A stretch of DNA of 64,000 nucleotides from Pseudoalteromonas citrea. GTDB taxonomy: Bacteria; Pseudomonadota; Gammaproteobacteria; Enterobacterales; Alteromonadaceae. Of this stretch, positions 17,268-28,667 are shown piece after piece (within the stretch, counting starts at the first letter, position 1; the number at the start of each line of letters is the position of its first letter). The position numbers and the translations under genes were made by a program. Where the stretch lies: assembly GCF_000238375.3 (NCBI RefSeq), contig NZ_AHBZ03000022.1, forward strand, positions 310,001 to 374,000. The letters run 5' to 3'. The notes below the pieces were generated by a model. It had not been told where the DNA came from. It saw only the letters and a list, made by a program, of their open reading frames with translations, and did no database searches.

Positions 17268-17680
17268 CACATTACCGTCCGAGTTACAAATGTTGTTTTG
17301 AAAGGTAATTTACGAGCTGCAAGGTTGAATGCTTCACGAGCAAGCTCTTCTGGCACACCTTCCATCTCATAAAGTACTTTGCCTGGCTGGATTTCTGCAA
17401 CCCAGTACTCAACAGAGCCTTTACCTTTACCCATACGAACTTCAAGCGGTTTGTTTGTGATTGGCTTGTCTGGGAACACACGGATCCAGATTTTACCTTG
17501 ACGCTTTACGTGACGTGTCATAGCACGACGAGCTGCTTCAATTTGACGTGCAGTCATACGACCACGGCCAGTTGCTTTCAAACCGAAAGAACCGAAGCTT
17601 ACTTTGTTTCCGCTTGTAGCAAGACCGCGGTTGCGACCTTTATGCATTTTACGGAATTTTGTACGTTTTGGCTGTAACAT
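17267..17680 (-). CDS. rplP: 50S ribosomal protein L16
   Basis: The product has 137 residues. [20 protein letters not shown], the [19 protein letters not shown] stretch and [20 protein letters not shown] are diagnostic. L16 sits at the A-site side of the 50S central protuberance and helps tRNA accommodation. The arginine in the [14 protein letters not shown] region is where YcfD (RoxA)-type hydroxylation occurs in E. coli. It follows rpsC by 13 nt. Confidence 0.98.
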   Translation of the reverse strand: MLQPKRTKFRKMHKGRNRGLATSGNKVSFGSFGLKATGRGRMTARQIEAARRAMTRHVKRQGKIWIRVFPDKPITNKPLEVRMGKGKGSVEYWVAEIQPGKVLYEMEGVPEELAREAFNLAARKLPFKTTFVTRTVM

Positions 17681-17693
17681 TAATCGCTACCCC

Positions 17694-18395
17694 TTACTTA
17701 GCACTTTTTTTGGCTTTCTTCGGTGCACGTTTAGCTGGCTTCTCTTGCTCTTGAACTAGTGGTAAACCACCAATTACTTCGCCTTTGAAGATCCAAACTT
17801 TAACACCGATGATGCCGTAAGTGGTTAAAGCTTCAGAAGTTGCGTAGTCGATATCAGCACGTAGAGTATGTAGAGGTACACGACCTTCACGATACCATTC
17901 AGAACGTGCGATTTCAGCGCCGCCTAGACGACCACTTACTTCAACTTTGATACCTTTAGCACCAATGCGCATTGCGTTTTGTACCGAGCGCTTCATAGCA
18001 CGACGGAACATAACACGACGCTCTAACTGAGATGCAATACCGTCAGCAACTAATTGTGCGTCAAGTTCAGGCTTACGTACTTCAGAAATGTTGATCTGAG
18101 CAGGTACACCAGCAATCTTAGTTACAGCTTGACGAAGTTTTTCAACATCTTCGCCTTTCTTACCGATAACAACACCAGGACGAGCTGTGTGAATTGTTAC
18201 ACGGATTGACTTAGCTGGACGCTCGATAACGATTTTAGACACAGAAGCCGCTTTCAATTCCTTAGTAAGGAATGTACGTACTTTGTGATCGCCAAAAAGC
18301 TGCCCAGAGAAATCTTTTGTACTCGCGTACCAGGTAGAAACCCAAGGTTTAGAGATACCTAGGCGAATACCAGTAGGATGAACTTTTTGTCCCAT
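17694..18395 (-). CDS. rpsC: 30S ribosomal protein S3
   Basis: The product has 233 residues, the same as E. coli. It begins [18 protein letters not shown] and has the type-2 KH motif [14 protein letters not shown] near residue 80 and a Lys-rich C-terminus. S3 lines the mRNA entry channel with S4 and S5. Confidence 0.98.
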   Translation of the reverse strand: MGQKVHPTGIRLGISKPWVSTWYASTKDFSGQLFGDHKVRTFLTKELKAASVSKIVIERPAKSIRVTIHTARPGVVIGKKGEDVEKLRQAVTKIAGVPAQINISEVRKPELDAQLVADGIASQLERRVMFRRAMKRSVQNAMRIGAKGIKVEVSGRLGGAEIARSEWYREGRVPLHTLRADIDYATSEALTTYGIIGVKVWIFKGEVIGGLPLVQEQEKPAKRAPKKAKKSAK

Positions 18396-18407
18396 TACTT
18401 ATATCTC

Positions 18408-18740
18408 CTAGCTATCTGAAACCACAACAGTGATGTGGCTTGAACGCTTAAGGATGCGGTCTGCGCGTCCTTTAGCACGTGGCATAATACGCTTCATTGT
18501 AGGACCATCGTCCACAAAGATCGTAGCTACACGTAGCTCATCAATGTCAGCACCTTCGTTATGCTCTGCGTTAGCAATAGCAGACTCAAGTACTTTCTTT
18601 ACCAATACAGCCGCTTTCTTTGGGCTGTATGCCAGGATTTCTAGTGCGCGATCTACCGGAAGTCCGCGGATCTGATCTGCAACTAGACGTGCTTTTTGCG
18701 CCGAACCAGAGGCGAATTTGTGTTTAGCTAATGCTTCCAT
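18408..18740 (-). CDS. rplV: 50S ribosomal protein L22
   Basis: The product has 110 residues from [12 protein letters not shown]; one in-frame start codon before it adds an extra Met that the family lacks. [20 protein letters not shown] and [16 protein letters not shown] are conserved. The RIMPRAKGR hairpin reaches into the exit tunnel near the macrolide site. No unusual residue is seen there. Confidence 0.98.
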   Translation of the reverse strand: MEALAKHKFASGSAQKARLVADQIRGLPVDRALEILAYSPKKAAVLVKKVLESAIANAEHNEGADIDELRVATIFVDDGPTMKRIMPRAKGRADRILKRSSHITVVVSDS

Positions 18741-18752
18741 CATATTCCCCTA

Positions 18753-19040
<288 letters not shown>

Positions 19041-19047
19041 TCAACTA

Positions 19048-19872
19048 TTACTTAGTACGACGACGTACTATTAGTTTATCCGTACGCTTGTTCTTGCGCG
19101 TTTTAGCACCTTTAGTAGGCTTACCCCATGGAGACACAGGATGACGACCACCAGAAGTACGACCTTCACCACCACCGTGTGGGTGATCAACCGGGTTCAT
19201 GGCAACACCACGAACTGTCGGACGAATACCACGCCAGCGGTTAGCACCTGCTTTACCTAGTGAACGAAGCATATGCTCAGCATTGCCTACTTCACCTAAG
19301 GTAGCGCGACAGTCAGACTCAACTTTACGAACTTCGCCTGAACGAAGACGTAGAGTCACGTATTGACCTTCACGTGCTAGGATTTGAACGTATGCACCAG
19401 CAGAGCGTGCAATTTGCGCACCCTTACCAGGTTTTAACTCTACGTTGTGTACAGTCGAACCTACAGGCATGTTACGCATCGGTAATGTGTTACCAGCTTT
19501 GATAGGTGCATCAACACCTGACTGGATCTGATCACCGGCTTTAAGGCCTTTAGGTGCAATGATGTAACGACGCTCACCGTCTGCATATAATACAAGAGCG
19601 ATGTTTGCGCTACGGTTAGGATCATACTCTAAACGCTCAACAGTGGCTGGAATGCCATCTTTAGTGCGTTTGAAGTCGATTAAACGATAGTGTTGCTTAT
19701 GACCACCACCGATATGACGAACCGTGATACGACCGTTGTTGTTACGACCACCTGATTTAGAGTTTTTCTCTAAAAGCGGTGCGTATGGCTTACCCTTGTG
19801 TAGCTCAGAGTTAACCACTTTAACGACGTGACGACGACCCGCAGAAGTTGGTTTACACTTTTGAAGTGCCAT
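19048..19872 (-). CDS. rplB: 50S ribosomal protein L2
   Basis: The product has 274 residues. The motif [20 protein letters not shown] near residue 224 includes the histidine important for peptidyl transferase function and subunit joining. It lies between rplW and rpsS in the standard order. Confidence 0.98.
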   Translation of the reverse strand: MALQKCKPTSAGRRHVVKVVNSELHKGKPYAPLLEKNSKSGGRNNNGRITVRHIGGGHKQHYRLIDFKRTKDGIPATVERLEYDPNRSANIALVLYADGERRYIIAPKGLKAGDQIQSGVDAPIKAGNTLPMRNMPVGSTVHNVELKPGKGAQIARSAGAYVQILAREGQYVTLRLRSGEVRKVESDCRATLGEVGNAEHMLRSLGKAGANRWRGIRPTVRGVAMNPVDHPHGGGEGRTSGGRHPVSPWGKPTKGAKTRKNKRTDKLIVRRRTK

Positions 19873-19889
19873 AATTCTAACTCCCCTTA

Positions 19890-20192
19890 TTACTCGGCGC
19901 CGCCGACAAAGTCTAGCTCGCTACCTTCTTTAAGAGTAACGTAGGCTTTTTTCCAGTCGCTACGACGACCGAAACGTTGACCTGTACGTTTTGTTTTACC
20001 CTTAACGTTTAGAGTGCGAACACCAGTTACTTCTACTTCAAAAAGCTTCTCAACTGCCGCTTTAACTTCAGCTTTAGTTGCATCGTTTACTACTTTGAAA
20101 ACAATCGTGTTGTTTTCTTCAGCAGCGATCGTGCTTTTCTCAGAGATGTGTGGAGCAAGAATTACTTTTAAAAGACGTTCTTCACGGATCAT
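19890..20192 (-). CDS. rplW: 50S ribosomal protein L23
   Basis: The product has 100 residues ([20 protein letters not shown], then [16 protein letters not shown]). L23 frames the tunnel exit and docks trigger factor and SRP. Its ATG overlaps the end of rplD by 4 bases. Confidence 0.98.
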   Translation of the reverse strand: MIREERLLKVILAPHISEKSTIAAEENNTIVFKVVNDATKAEVKAAVEKLFEVEVTGVRTLNVKGKTKRTGQRFGRRSDWKKAYVTLKEGSELDFVGGAE

Positions 20193-20791
20193 GCTAGCGC
20201 CTCCTCAAGTTGCTTAATAGCACCTGCAGTAATAAGTACCTTATCGAATGCGATTAGGCTTACTGGGTCGATGCCAGCTACATCACGAGTGTCAACCTTA
20301 TAAAGGTTACGTGAAGATAGGAATAGATTCTCATCTACTTCTTCAGTCACGATAAGCACGTCTTTAAGCTCAAGTTCTTTAAGCTTAGAAACTAATTCTT
20401 TTGTTTTTGGTGCTTCAAGACCAAAACTTTCAACAACGATTAAACGCTCTTGACGAACAAGCTCAGACAAAATGCTTTTGATTGCACCGCGATACATCTT
20501 ACGGTTAACTTTTTGGCTGTGGTCTTGCGGCTTAGCTGCAAAACTTACACCACCGCTGCGCCAGATTGGGCTGCGGATTGTACCAGCACGTGCACGGCCA
20601 GTACCTTTTTGAGCGAATGGTTTTTTACCACCGCCTCTAACTTCAGAACGTGTCTTCTGAGCACGAGTACCTTGGCGAGCACCTGCTGCATATGCAACAA
20701 CTACTTGGTGTACCAATGCTTCGTTAAACTCACGTCCAAAAGTAGCTTCGGAAACTTCAAGCGCGCCAGCGCCTTTAATTGCTAATTCCAT
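20189..20791 (-). CDS. rplD: 50S ribosomal protein L4
   Basis: The product has 200 residues from the ATG at 20791; GGAG lies 8 nt upstream, and the GTG just before it is not needed. The internal loop reads [20 protein letters not shown], then [20 protein letters not shown]. In E. coli L4 also represses its own operon by acting on the S10 leader; the structured leader at 21784-21966 makes the same control possible here. Confidence 0.97.
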   Translation of the reverse strand: MELAIKGAGALEVSEATFGREFNEALVHQVVVAYAAGARQGTRAQKTRSEVRGGGKKPFAQKGTGRARAGTIRSPIWRSGGVSFAAKPQDHSQKVNRKMYRGAIKSILSELVRQERLIVVESFGLEAPKTKELVSKLKELELKDVLIVTEEVDENLFLSSRNLYKVDTRDVAGIDPVSLIAFDKVLITAGAIKQLEEALA

Positions 20792-20808
20792 CACTAAATC
20801 TCCAGGAC

Positions 20809-21444
20809 TTATGCTTTAACAGCAGGTTTAACGATAACGTCGCCGCCAATAGCGCCAGGTACAGCACCTTTAACTAGAAGCAGATTACGTTCAGCGTCAA
20901 CACGTACTAGTTCAAGATTCTGAGTCGTTACACGCTCAGCACCCATATGACCGGCCATTTTCTTACCTTTAAACACCTTACCAGGTGATTGGTTTTGACC
21001 GATTGAACCAGGAGCACGGTGAGACAAAGAGTTACCGTGTGTAGCGTCTTGCATGCTGAAGTTCCAGCGCTTAACACCACCTTGGAAACCTTTACCTTTC
21101 GAAGAACCAGTAACGTCTACTTTGTTGATATCAGTAAATAATTCAACAGTAAGTTCATTACCTACTTCAAAATCGCCTTCACCACCATTTAGGCGGAATT
21201 CCCACAGGCCACGACCCGCTTCAACACCAGCTTTTGCGAAATGACCCGCATCTGCTTTGTTTACACGGCTTGCTTTTTTCTCGCCTGCAGTAACTTGAAG
21301 CGCATTGTAACCGTCTGTTGCGTCAGATTTGATCTGAGTAACACGGTTAGGAGTTGCTTCAATAACTGTCACAGGGATAGATACACCATCTTCAGTGAAG
21401 ATGCGTGTCATACCCACTTTACGACCGACTAGACCTAATGCCAT
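20809..21444 (-). CDS. rplC: 50S ribosomal protein L3
   Basis: The product has 211 residues. [20 protein letters not shown] carries the glutamine that PrmB methylates in E. coli. L3 starts 50S assembly and reaches towards the peptidyl transferase centre. Confidence 0.98.
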   Translation of the reverse strand: MALGLVGRKVGMTRIFTEDGVSIPVTVIEATPNRVTQIKSDATDGYNALQVTAGEKKASRVNKADAGHFAKAGVEAGRGLWEFRLNGGEGDFEVGNELTVELFTDINKVDVTGSSKGKGFQGGVKRWNFSMQDATHGNSLSHRAPGSIGQNQSPGKVFKGKKMAGHMGAERVTTQNLELVRVDAERNLLLVKGAVPGAIGGDVIVKPAVKA

Positions 21445-21471
21445 TTTCCTAAAACCTCTCTAATCTTCCGA

Positions 21472-21966
<495 letters not shown>

Positions 21967-21972
21967 CCGCAC

Positions 21973-22000
21973 ATTATAATGATATTGGTGATAAATGCAA
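21973..22000 (-). promoter_or_regulatory. S10 operon promoter
   Basis: On the minus strand TTGCAT (22000-21995), a 16-nt spacer and a perfect TATAAT (21978-21973). Transcription should start near 21966, at a G/C-rich GTGCGGAC typical of stringently controlled promoters. The remaining 22001-22164, up to plsB, shows no other clear element. Confidence 0.85.
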
Positions 22001-22164
22001 CAAGTAATGCTAAGTTATTTACTGCTGCGCAATTATCTTAGGGGGAGTTATATATTGTGGTGGTTCTGCTCAACCCGCTTTCATAACTATAATCAGGGCA
22101 TGCTGAAATGGTCAGTCCAGTCAAAGCTTGCTATGCTATCGCAAATTTTTAAATGTGGTGTTTT

Positions 22165-24591
22165 ATGAGACTTCTCTCGCAAGGTTTAAATCAGCTGTCA
22201 CGATGGGCTAATACATTATTGGTTCGAACTAAACTGTTGCCCGAAAACCCCGTAGAGCAATTTAAACTCAATCCCGAATTACCCACATTTTATGTGGCGC
22301 GCTTAAACGCTCGTTCCGATATAGCAGCACTAGACAGTGTTTGTAGGCAACTACAGTTGCCACGCCCAATACAACCTCAAACCATCGCAGGGAAAGAGGT
22401 GCCACGCTTTATCGGTTTGCAAAATCCAACCCCCCTATTTGCGAAACAAGCGAAACCCAGTAACGCCCTCGATATCGGGAAGGAAATTTTTGAAGCGCTA
22501 CAACTAGATCCACAATGCCAAGCACAAATAATTCCTGTCACAATCTTATGGGGCCGAAACCCCGGAAAAGAAAAGCCGGGTATTGGCACTTTATTCTCGC
22601 ATTCGTTAACCCCCAGTTGGCTGCGAAAGCTTTTTGTGCTGATTTTTTCAGGACGCGATAACTTAGTAAGGTTCAGTAAGCCAATAGAACTCAATCAACT
22701 GATCAACGACAAAGCTGATGTAGATGAACTTCCACAAAAATTGGTCCGCGTAGCACGAGTACATTTCCGTCGTCAAAAATTAGCAGCAACGGGGCCAAAG
22801 CTGCCTTCTAGAGAACAACTGTTTAACTCTTTACTCGCATCGCCAAGCATTAAAAAAGCCATTGCTGAAGAAGCAAAGAGTAAAGGGCTCACCCATGACG
22901 AGGCACGGTTAAATGCCCAAAATTTATTAGAAGAAATAGCCGCAAACTATTCAGATGCAATGGTGAGAGTTGGTGAGCGACTCCTAACGTGGCTTTGGAA
23001 CAAGCTTTATAATGGGATAGAAATAAAGTATGCCGACCGTGTACACAACTTGGTCGATAAGGGACACGAAATCATTTATGTTCCATGTCACCGCAGCCAT
23101 ATGGATTATCTGCTACTTACCTACGTAATTTATCACCAAGGGTTGGTTCCTCCCCATATTGCAGCCGGTGTTAACTTAAACTTTTTCCCTGCCGGTGGCA
23201 TATTTAGACGCTCTGGGGCATTCTTTATTCGCCGTTCTTTTGCCGGTAACAAACTCTATTCAGCCGTATTCAAAGAGTATTTAAGTCAACTCTTTATTAA
23301 AGGGTATTCCGTTAAGTTTTATACTGAAGGGGGCCGTAGTCGCACAGGTCGATTATTGCCGCCTAAAACAGGTATGTTAGCAATGACTATCCAATCGATG
23401 CTACGTGGCATTGATAGACCGATTTCCATTGTACCCGTTTACATCGGCTACGAGCACGTCATGGAGATCAACACCTACCTTAAAGAGTTAGCAGGAAGTA
23501 ACAAAAAAAATGAGTCTGTATTTGCTGTATTCAAAGCAATGAAGAACTTGAAAAACTATGGTCGTGGTTATTTAAATTTTGGTGAACCCATTAACGTTAA
23601 CCAATATCTCAATGAACACCAAGCCGATTGGCATCAAGCAGTACACCCGACTGATGTGCAAAAACCAGCTTGGTTAAATAGCCGAGTGGCTGATTTAGCC
23701 GACGGTATTATGACGAACATAAATAGTGCAGCCGCACTGAATGCAGTCAACTTGCTCGCCACTATTTTATTAAGTAATAGCCAGTTTGCCTTGAGTCGAC
23801 AAAAGCTCATTGCCCAACTTGAGTTTTACCTTTCATTGCATCGCGATGCAAAATACAATGAACAAGTGACTTTACCTGCAGACAGCGCTGAACAACTGAT
23901 TGAGCACGCTTTAAAGTTAAATAAGTTTGATGTTTTACAGGATGAGTTAGGCGATATTATCGCAATAAAAGAGCAAGAGCGCACACTCTTTAACTACTAT
24001 CGAAATAACATTATTCACCTCTTTGCTGTACCGAGTGTCATAGCACAGCAACTGGTCAATTGTCGCCGTGTGACAGTCCAAGAGTGTGAAACTCAATTAG
24101 CCCTTATATATCCATTTTTTGCCAAAGAGTGGTTTTTAACCCCACTACGTGATGGCTACATCACAGAGATACTCCATTCATTTACCAAGAATGGACTCAT
24201 CAAGTTTGATGGTAACACGGCCACGACACATTCAGAAAATAACGCACTCGCACAACTTGAAATGCTGGGTAAAGTCAGTCATTTAACCTTACAACGGTAT
24301 GCTATTACAGTAAGCTTGATTGACTCGAATCAAGGCCTTACACGTACGAGCCTTGAGTCTGAAAATGATGTTTTGGCTAAACGTTTAGGGACTTTGCACG
24401 GCATTAAAAGTCCGGAGTTCTTTGATAAGAAGGTATTGGTGTCGTTTATTTCAAGCCTAAAGACACAGGGCTTTATTCGTATTTCTGACCAGAAATGTAT
24501 TGAACCGACTGAACAGTTGGCACAATTAAAAAGCCAACTTCACGCCCTATTACCTGCAAGTATCTGGCAATCAATTAACGATACTCTCTAA
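22165..24591 (+). CDS. plsB: Glycerol-3-phosphate acyltransferase
   Basis: The product has 808 residues, close to E. coli PlsB (807). The acyltransferase motifs are visible: HRSHMDYLL (the HX4D block), GAFFIRRSF, and YTEGGRSRTGRLL. It is an inner-membrane-bound enzyme that puts the first acyl chain on glycerol-3-phosphate in phospholipid synthesis. I took the ATG at 22165 (MRLLSQGLNQ) because the four residues before it look out of place; the ATG at 22153 is possible. It diverges from the S10 operon. Confidence 0.96.
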   Translation: MRLLSQGLNQLSRWANTLLVRTKLLPENPVEQFKLNPELPTFYVARLNARSDIAALDSVCRQLQLPRPIQPQTIAGKEVPRFIGLQNPTPLFAKQAKPSNALDIGKEIFEALQLDPQCQAQIIPVTILWGRNPGKEKPGIGTLFSHSLTPSWLRKLFVLIFSGRDNLVRFSKPIELNQLINDKADVDELPQKLVRVARVHFRRQKLAATGPKLPSREQLFNSLLASPSIKKAIAEEAKSKGLTHDEARLNAQNLLEEIAANYSDAMVRVGERLLTWLWNKLYNGIEIKYADRVHNLVDKGHEIIYVPCHRSHMDYLLLTYVIYHQGLVPPHIAAGVNLNFFPAGGIFRRSGAFFIRRSFAGNKLYSAVFKEYLSQLFIKGYSVKFYTEGGRSRTGRLLPPKTGMLAMTIQSMLRGIDRPISIVPVYIGYEHVMEINTYLKELAGSNKKNESVFAVFKAMKNLKNYGRGYLNFGEPINVNQYLNEHQADWHQAVHPTDVQKPAWLNSRVADLADGIMTNINSAAALNAVNLLATILLSNSQFALSRQKLIAQLEFYLSLHRDAKYNEQVTLPADSAEQLIEHALKLNKFDVLQDELGDIIAIKEQERTLFNYYRNNIIHLFAVPSVIAQQLVNCRRVTVQECETQLALIYPFFAKEWFLTPLRDGYITEILHSFTKNGLIKFDGNTATTHSENNALAQLEMLGKVSHLTLQRYAITVSLIDSNQGLTRTSLESENDVLAKRLGTLHGIKSPEFFDKKVLVSFISSLKTQGFIRISDQKCIEPTEQLAQLKSQLHALLPASIWQSINDTL

Positions 24592-24605
24592 ACATCACCC
24601 GTTTT

Positions 24606-24634
24606 TGTGGAGCCGACTCATTGCAGGCTCCACA
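24606..24634. terminator. Hairpin between plsB and tesB
   Basis: TGTGGAGCC / GGCTCCACA, 9 perfect base pairs with an 11-nt loop, in the 50-bp gap between the convergent genes. A T-run is weak on both strands, so its strength as a terminator is uncertain. Confidence 0.6.
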
Positions 24635-24641
24635 ATGACCC

Positions 24642-25505
24642 TTACAGATCGCGTTGACGCATCACACCTTCTTGCATCGTCGACGCAATTAGTTCCCCAT
24701 CACGATTAAAAAACTGACCACGCACTAAGCCTCGGCCATTACTCGCACTTGGGCTGTCGACACTATATAAAATCCAATCATCTAATCGAAATGGACGATG
24801 AAACCACATTGCATGATCAATGGTCGCAACTTGCATACTTGGGTGCATAAATGATAAGCCATGGGGCTGCAATGCCGTCGGTAAGAACTCAAAATCAGAC
24901 GCGTACGCTAGCAAGTAGTTATGAATGCGGCGATCATCTGGCATCGCACCATTCGCTTTAAACCAAACATGCCGCTGCGGTGCGGTTTTTTGTGGTTTAA
25001 ATGGATTTTGAAAATCCACTGGGCGCATTTCAAGTGGCATTTCGCGAGTAAATTTATGGCGCAACGACTCTGGTATCAAGCTGGCGTTCTCTTGGTAAAA
25101 CTCAATAGATGATTTGAGGGTTTCTGGCTCTGGTACTTTTGGCATCTCACTTTGGTGAGATAACCCAGCTTCATCACCTTGAAAAGACGCCGTCATATAA
25201 AAGATAGGTTTGCCATATTGAATCGCACTGACTCGACGTGTGCTAAAGCTTTTTCCATCACGGATTGTTTCAACATCATACACAATAGGTTTCGCAGGAT
25301 CGCCTGGACGCAAAAAGTAAGAATGTAATGAGTTCACATATCGAGCTTCAGGCAAAGTGTATTTCGCTGCCGATAATGCCTGCCCCATCACTTGCCCACC
25401 AAATACTTGTGGAAAACCTAAATCTTGGCTTTGTCCTCGATAAATACCCTGTTCAATTTCTTCTAATTTTAATAATGACAGAAGGTCATCTAGTACCTGA
25501 CTCAT
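24642..25505 (-). CDS. tesB: Acyl-CoA thioesterase II
   Basis: The product has 287 residues (E. coli TesB has 286). It is a double hot-dog protein: [18 protein letters not shown] and [10 protein letters not shown] in the first half, [13 protein letters not shown] and [20 protein letters not shown] in the second, where the Asp, Thr and Gln that hold the catalytic water lie. It hydrolyses medium- and long-chain acyl-CoA in the cytoplasm. AGGAAAG precedes the ATG. Confidence 0.95.
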   Translation of the reverse strand: MSQVLDDLLSLLKLEEIEQGIYRGQSQDLGFPQVFGGQVMGQALSAAKYTLPEARYVNSLHSYFLRPGDPAKPIVYDVETIRDGKSFSTRRVSAIQYGKPIFYMTASFQGDEAGLSHQSEMPKVPEPETLKSSIEFYQENASLIPESLRHKFTREMPLEMRPVDFQNPFKPQKTAPQRHVWFKANGAMPDDRRIHNYLLAYASDFEFLPTALQPHGLSFMHPSMQVATIDHAMWFHRPFRLDDWILYSVDSPSASNGRGLVRGQFFNRDGELIASTMQEGVMRQRDL

Positions 25506-25675
25506 CAGCTTTCCTACTACGTTGATTCATTATCTTAATCATACTATAAATTACAACGATCCCAAGTTACATAAGAATAAACGCCATGCGTTTTGGTTTT
25601 TATTTTACTAAGGGGTGCCATTCTTTATTAAAACCTATCACACTATCTGATATTGAGTTGACTAGGATAATTACC

Positions 25676-26128
25676 ATGGCCTATTGGTTATTTAAAACAG
25701 AACCAGATGCATTTTCGATAGATGATTTAAAAAATGCGCCACAGCAAAGTACGTTTTGGGAAGGGATCAGAAACTACCAAGCGCGAAACTTTTTACGTGA
25801 CCACGTTAAGGTGGGTGACCAAGTATTTATATATCACTCCAGCTGCAAAACGCCGGCGATTGTCGGGGTTGCCATTGTTACTCATGCTGCTGAAGCCGAT
25901 CCATACCAATTCGATATGAGTAGTGACTACTACGACGCCAAAGCCACTACTGATTTACCAAGATGGGTCGGTGTCACCATACAATATCAACAACATCTAA
26001 AACCCATTACACTGGCTGCTATTAAAGCCAATGATGACATCACCGAGCTTGCCCTTAAAAAAGCAAATCGCTTATCTATTATGCCCGTCAACGAGCTGGA
26101 GTGGGAATTACTAATGGCGCTAGGTTAA
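25676..26128 (+). CDS. EVE domain protein
   Basis: The product has 150 residues from MAYWLFKTEPDAFSIDDL; AGGA lies 8-11 nt before this ATG, and the first ATG of the frame (25586) would add an unrelated 30 residues. The fold marks are WLFKTEPD, FWEGIRNYQARNFLRD, VGDQVFIYHSS and IVGVAIV. EVE domains are PUA-like and are thought to bind modified bases in DNA or RNA. Its stop overlaps that of the convergent membrane-protein gene by 4 bp. Confidence 0.92.
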   Translation: MAYWLFKTEPDAFSIDDLKNAPQQSTFWEGIRNYQARNFLRDHVKVGDQVFIYHSSCKTPAIVGVAIVTHAAEADPYQFDMSSDYYDAKATTDLPRWVGVTIQYQQHLKPITLAAIKANDDITELALKKANRLSIMPVNELEWELLMALG

Positions 26129-26328
26129 GGTTTTTTGCGTTTAGGCCTCATACCTTGCTTTGGAACTATCGAAAAATACATCAGTAACGCTAACCATGAA
26201 AAGAATAAAGTCCCAATGAGCCATCCATTCTTTTCATGTTTATGTGTTCTACGACTCCCAGAAACCAATCCAATAGGGATCAAGTAGGCACAGATAGCAC
26301 CTACTAAAAGCAGGAGTTCATAGGTCAT
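26125..26328 (-). CDS. Small membrane protein coupled to the K+ channel gene
   Basis: The product has 67 residues from MTYELLLLVGAICAYLIPIG. This ATG overlaps the channel stop codon as ATGA, so the two are translationally coupled; a longer frame from 26400 would run inside the channel gene. It has two hydrophobic segments (about 3-22 and 35-56) around a basic and histidine-rich loop SRRTHKHEKN and a basic tail. I do not recognise a family. The coupling suggests an accessory role at the channel, which is inference. Confidence 0.65.
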   Translation of the reverse strand: MTYELLLLVGAICAYLIPIGLVSGSRRTHKHEKNGWLIGTLFFSWLALLMYFSIVPKQGMRPKRKKP

Positions 26329-27383
26329 ATTGCCTGCCAGAGCACCTCTTTGGCTAACACACGACTTGGCGCTATGTAGTGTAATACATCCCCTGCACAA
26401 ATCTTATAATCTAACGGCGGGTTCAAATCTAAGTTTTGCGCACTTTTATCATCGGCCACACCAAGCAAAATAGCATTATGATGTGCCTTAAAGTAAGGAA
26501 ATAACTCTCCAAATTGATACTCTTTTACACCCAGTGGTAACTGTAAACTAAACTGCGTGTCACCATGTAAGCTCGACAGTAATTCTTCTTGTACGCGACT
26601 CGAACCAGGGTCCTGCATCGCACGCACTAATATTTCAGCCGACTTTGCTGATGAACACTCGACATTTTTACAATGTGAGCGCAACAATGACACTTTACTT
26701 TCATCTTGAAAATGCGCGCTAATATGTGCATCTACTTTAATCATCGGACTCAGTTTAAGTGCCGTGGTAAATGTTTGATCATCATCTTGACCATCAATGA
26801 TGACTTTATCGGCACTGGCAATGGCAATTCTTGATAATTGCTCATCTTCTGTAAAACTGGTTAAACGTGCAAAGTGAACGTCAGGGTAACTCATTAATGG
26901 GTGCTCAATCGTATCTGTCACAGCCAGTACAATACGACGATTATCGCGCTTAGTATCAGCCAAGATATAATCAATTATTTTTTTTGTTCTTATCGGGTGC
27001 CAACCAAAAATAATAATGTGATTGCGTAAATGATAGTAATCTTTGTCGCCAGTCATTGCTCGTTTTATCCAAAAAGTTGCCATTTGCCCTGCTTTGCCTA
27101 GCAAGACGCCAAATAACCCTAAACCAAATGGGATTTGTATGAGTGCAACAACCCACCGTCCAAAATCCGTTGTTGCACTAAAGTCCCCGTATCCTACAGT
27201 TGAGGTCGTAATTATGTAATAGTAAAAAAATACATTAGCGGGTAAAAGCGCTTCCTCATTAGCAAGCACTAACAAACCCCACACTAATCCCATATGCAGT
27301 GAGGTAATCAAACATAACAAGCGCCAACTTGCTCTATCAACATGAGCACGTAATAAAACCACTAAGCGTTTAAAAATAATCAT
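26325..27383 (-). CDS. Two-helix potassium channel with RCK (TrkA-N) domain
   Basis: The product has 352 residues. Helix 1 (about 21-40) and helix 2 (about 75-100) flank the selectivity filter TTSTVGYGD (60-67). The cytoplasmic part opens with HIIIFGWHP, the start of a Rossmann-like RCK domain, and ends with a probable TrkA-C-like region. Such channels conduct K+ and are gated by ligands at the RCK ring. The filter is canonical. In the nucleotide loop GWHP replaces the common GxGxxG, so NAD binding is doubtful. Confidence 0.9.
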   Translation of the reverse strand: MIIFKRLVVLLRAHVDRASWRLLCLITSLHMGLVWGLLVLANEEALLPANVFFYYYIITTSTVGYGDFSATTDFGRWVVALIQIPFGLGLFGVLLGKAGQMATFWIKRAMTGDKDYYHLRNHIIIFGWHPIRTKKIIDYILADTKRDNRRIVLAVTDTIEHPLMSYPDVHFARLTSFTEDEQLSRIAIASADKVIIDGQDDDQTFTTALKLSPMIKVDAHISAHFQDESKVSLLRSHCKNVECSSAKSAEILVRAMQDPGSSRVQEELLSSLHGDTQFSLQLPLGVKEYQFGELFPYFKAHHNAILLGVADDKSAQNLDLNPPLDYKICAGDVLHYIAPSRVLAKEVLWQAI

Positions 27384-27571
27384 AATAAAGAGACTAAAAT
27401 AAATATGTCGTTACATTACTTGATTTGTCTAATTTTGAAAACCTCAGCTCAAATTCATGTGCAGGTCATATAGATACCATTGAATAATGGAAACTTTTCG
27501 ATAGGCTCGTAATTTGAAATAACTTGGGTATACTAAAATATGAAATTGCACGATGAAAATAGGTTAATTTA

Positions 27572-28519
27572 ATGGCTGGTGTATTAGCATCTGTAGATCA
27601 AAGAACGCAACTAGTCGGTGAGAACCGTCTTGAACTGTTGCTGTTTCATTTACATAGCCGCCATTTATTCGCGCTCAATGTATTTAAAGTCAAAGAGGTT
27701 GTTAAACTACCACACTTAAATATTATGCCTAACGCACACCCCAAAGTGTGTGGCGTGACAACCATTCGTGGTGAATCTATTCCCGTCATTGATTTACGAC
27801 AAGCCATTTGTATGCCCGAATGTGAAAGAGATGTCGATTGTAACTTAGTTATCACCGAATATAACCGCTCCATTCAAGCGTTTTTAGTGGGTAAAGTAGA
27901 CCAGATCGTAAACACCACTTGGTCTGACATCATGCCAACACCAAGCTCTGTTGGTAAAAACCATTATCTCACTGCTCTGACTAAAGTCACCCGTGATGAT
28001 ATAGAGCACATTGTAGAAATTATTGACGTAGAAAAAGTACTGGCAGAGATAATCGAATATGATATTGGTATTTCTGACAATATATTAGATGAGTCAATCA
28101 GAGAAGACTTTAAAGGTCGCAAAATATTACATGCTGATGATTCCCCTACCGCACGCCGGCAGGTGGCCGATACACTGGCTCAGCTTGGTATTGAAATCAT
28201 CCCAGCAACCGACGGACAAGAAGCATTAAATCTACTTACCAACTGGGCTGATGAAGGCGTGGATGTAAATAAAGAGCTACTCGCCGTGATCACCGATGCT
28301 GAGATGCCAGTGATGGATGGCTATCGGCTCACTTATGAAATTCGTAACGACCCCCGTTTAAAAGATTTATATGTGGTTTTAAACACTTCCTTGAGCGGCA
28401 GCTTTAACCAAGCAATGGTTGAAAAGGTCGGATGTAATGCGTTTTTATCTAAGTTCCAGCCGGATTTACTTGTTCAGGAAGTGCAAAATCGTTTAAAAGA
28501 TGTTTTACCGGCCAAATAA
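27572..28519 (+). CDS. cheV: Chemotaxis protein CheV
   Basis: The product has 315 residues. A CheW domain (about 18-160; VTTIRGESIPVIDLRQA) is joined to a receiver domain (about 183-310) with Asp242 in VITDAEMPVMDGY and lysine in FLSKF. CheV couples receptors to CheA and is thought to aid adaptation through phosphorylation of its receiver. It stands alone, away from the main che cluster, as is common in gammaproteobacteria. Confidence 0.94.
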   Translation: MAGVLASVDQRTQLVGENRLELLLFHLHSRHLFALNVFKVKEVVKLPHLNIMPNAHPKVCGVTTIRGESIPVIDLRQAICMPECERDVDCNLVITEYNRSIQAFLVGKVDQIVNTTWSDIMPTPSSVGKNHYLTALTKVTRDDIEHIVEIIDVEKVLAEIIEYDIGISDNILDESIREDFKGRKILHADDSPTARRQVADTLAQLGIEIIPATDGQEALNLLTNWADEGVDVNKELLAVITDAEMPVMDGYRLTYEIRNDPRLKDLYVVLNTSLSGSFNQAMVEKVGCNAFLSKFQPDLLVQEVQNRLKDVLPAK

Positions 28520-28667
28520 CTGGCTGTTTATACAGTGTATGTGTAATTAATTTTTTAAATACGATCAATGATTTAAATAATTTCAGACGCCAAAACATCG
28601 AACTAAACTGGGCATCCGAAGTACACAAAGGTATACTTTGCGCTCATTTTCTATAACAGGCGTGATG

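Noticed and set aside
28524-28535. CTGTTTATACAG upstream of uvrD as a LexA box
   Set aside because: The LexA consensus is CTGT-N8-ACAG; here only 4 bases separate the halves. SOS control of uvrD is therefore not claimed.
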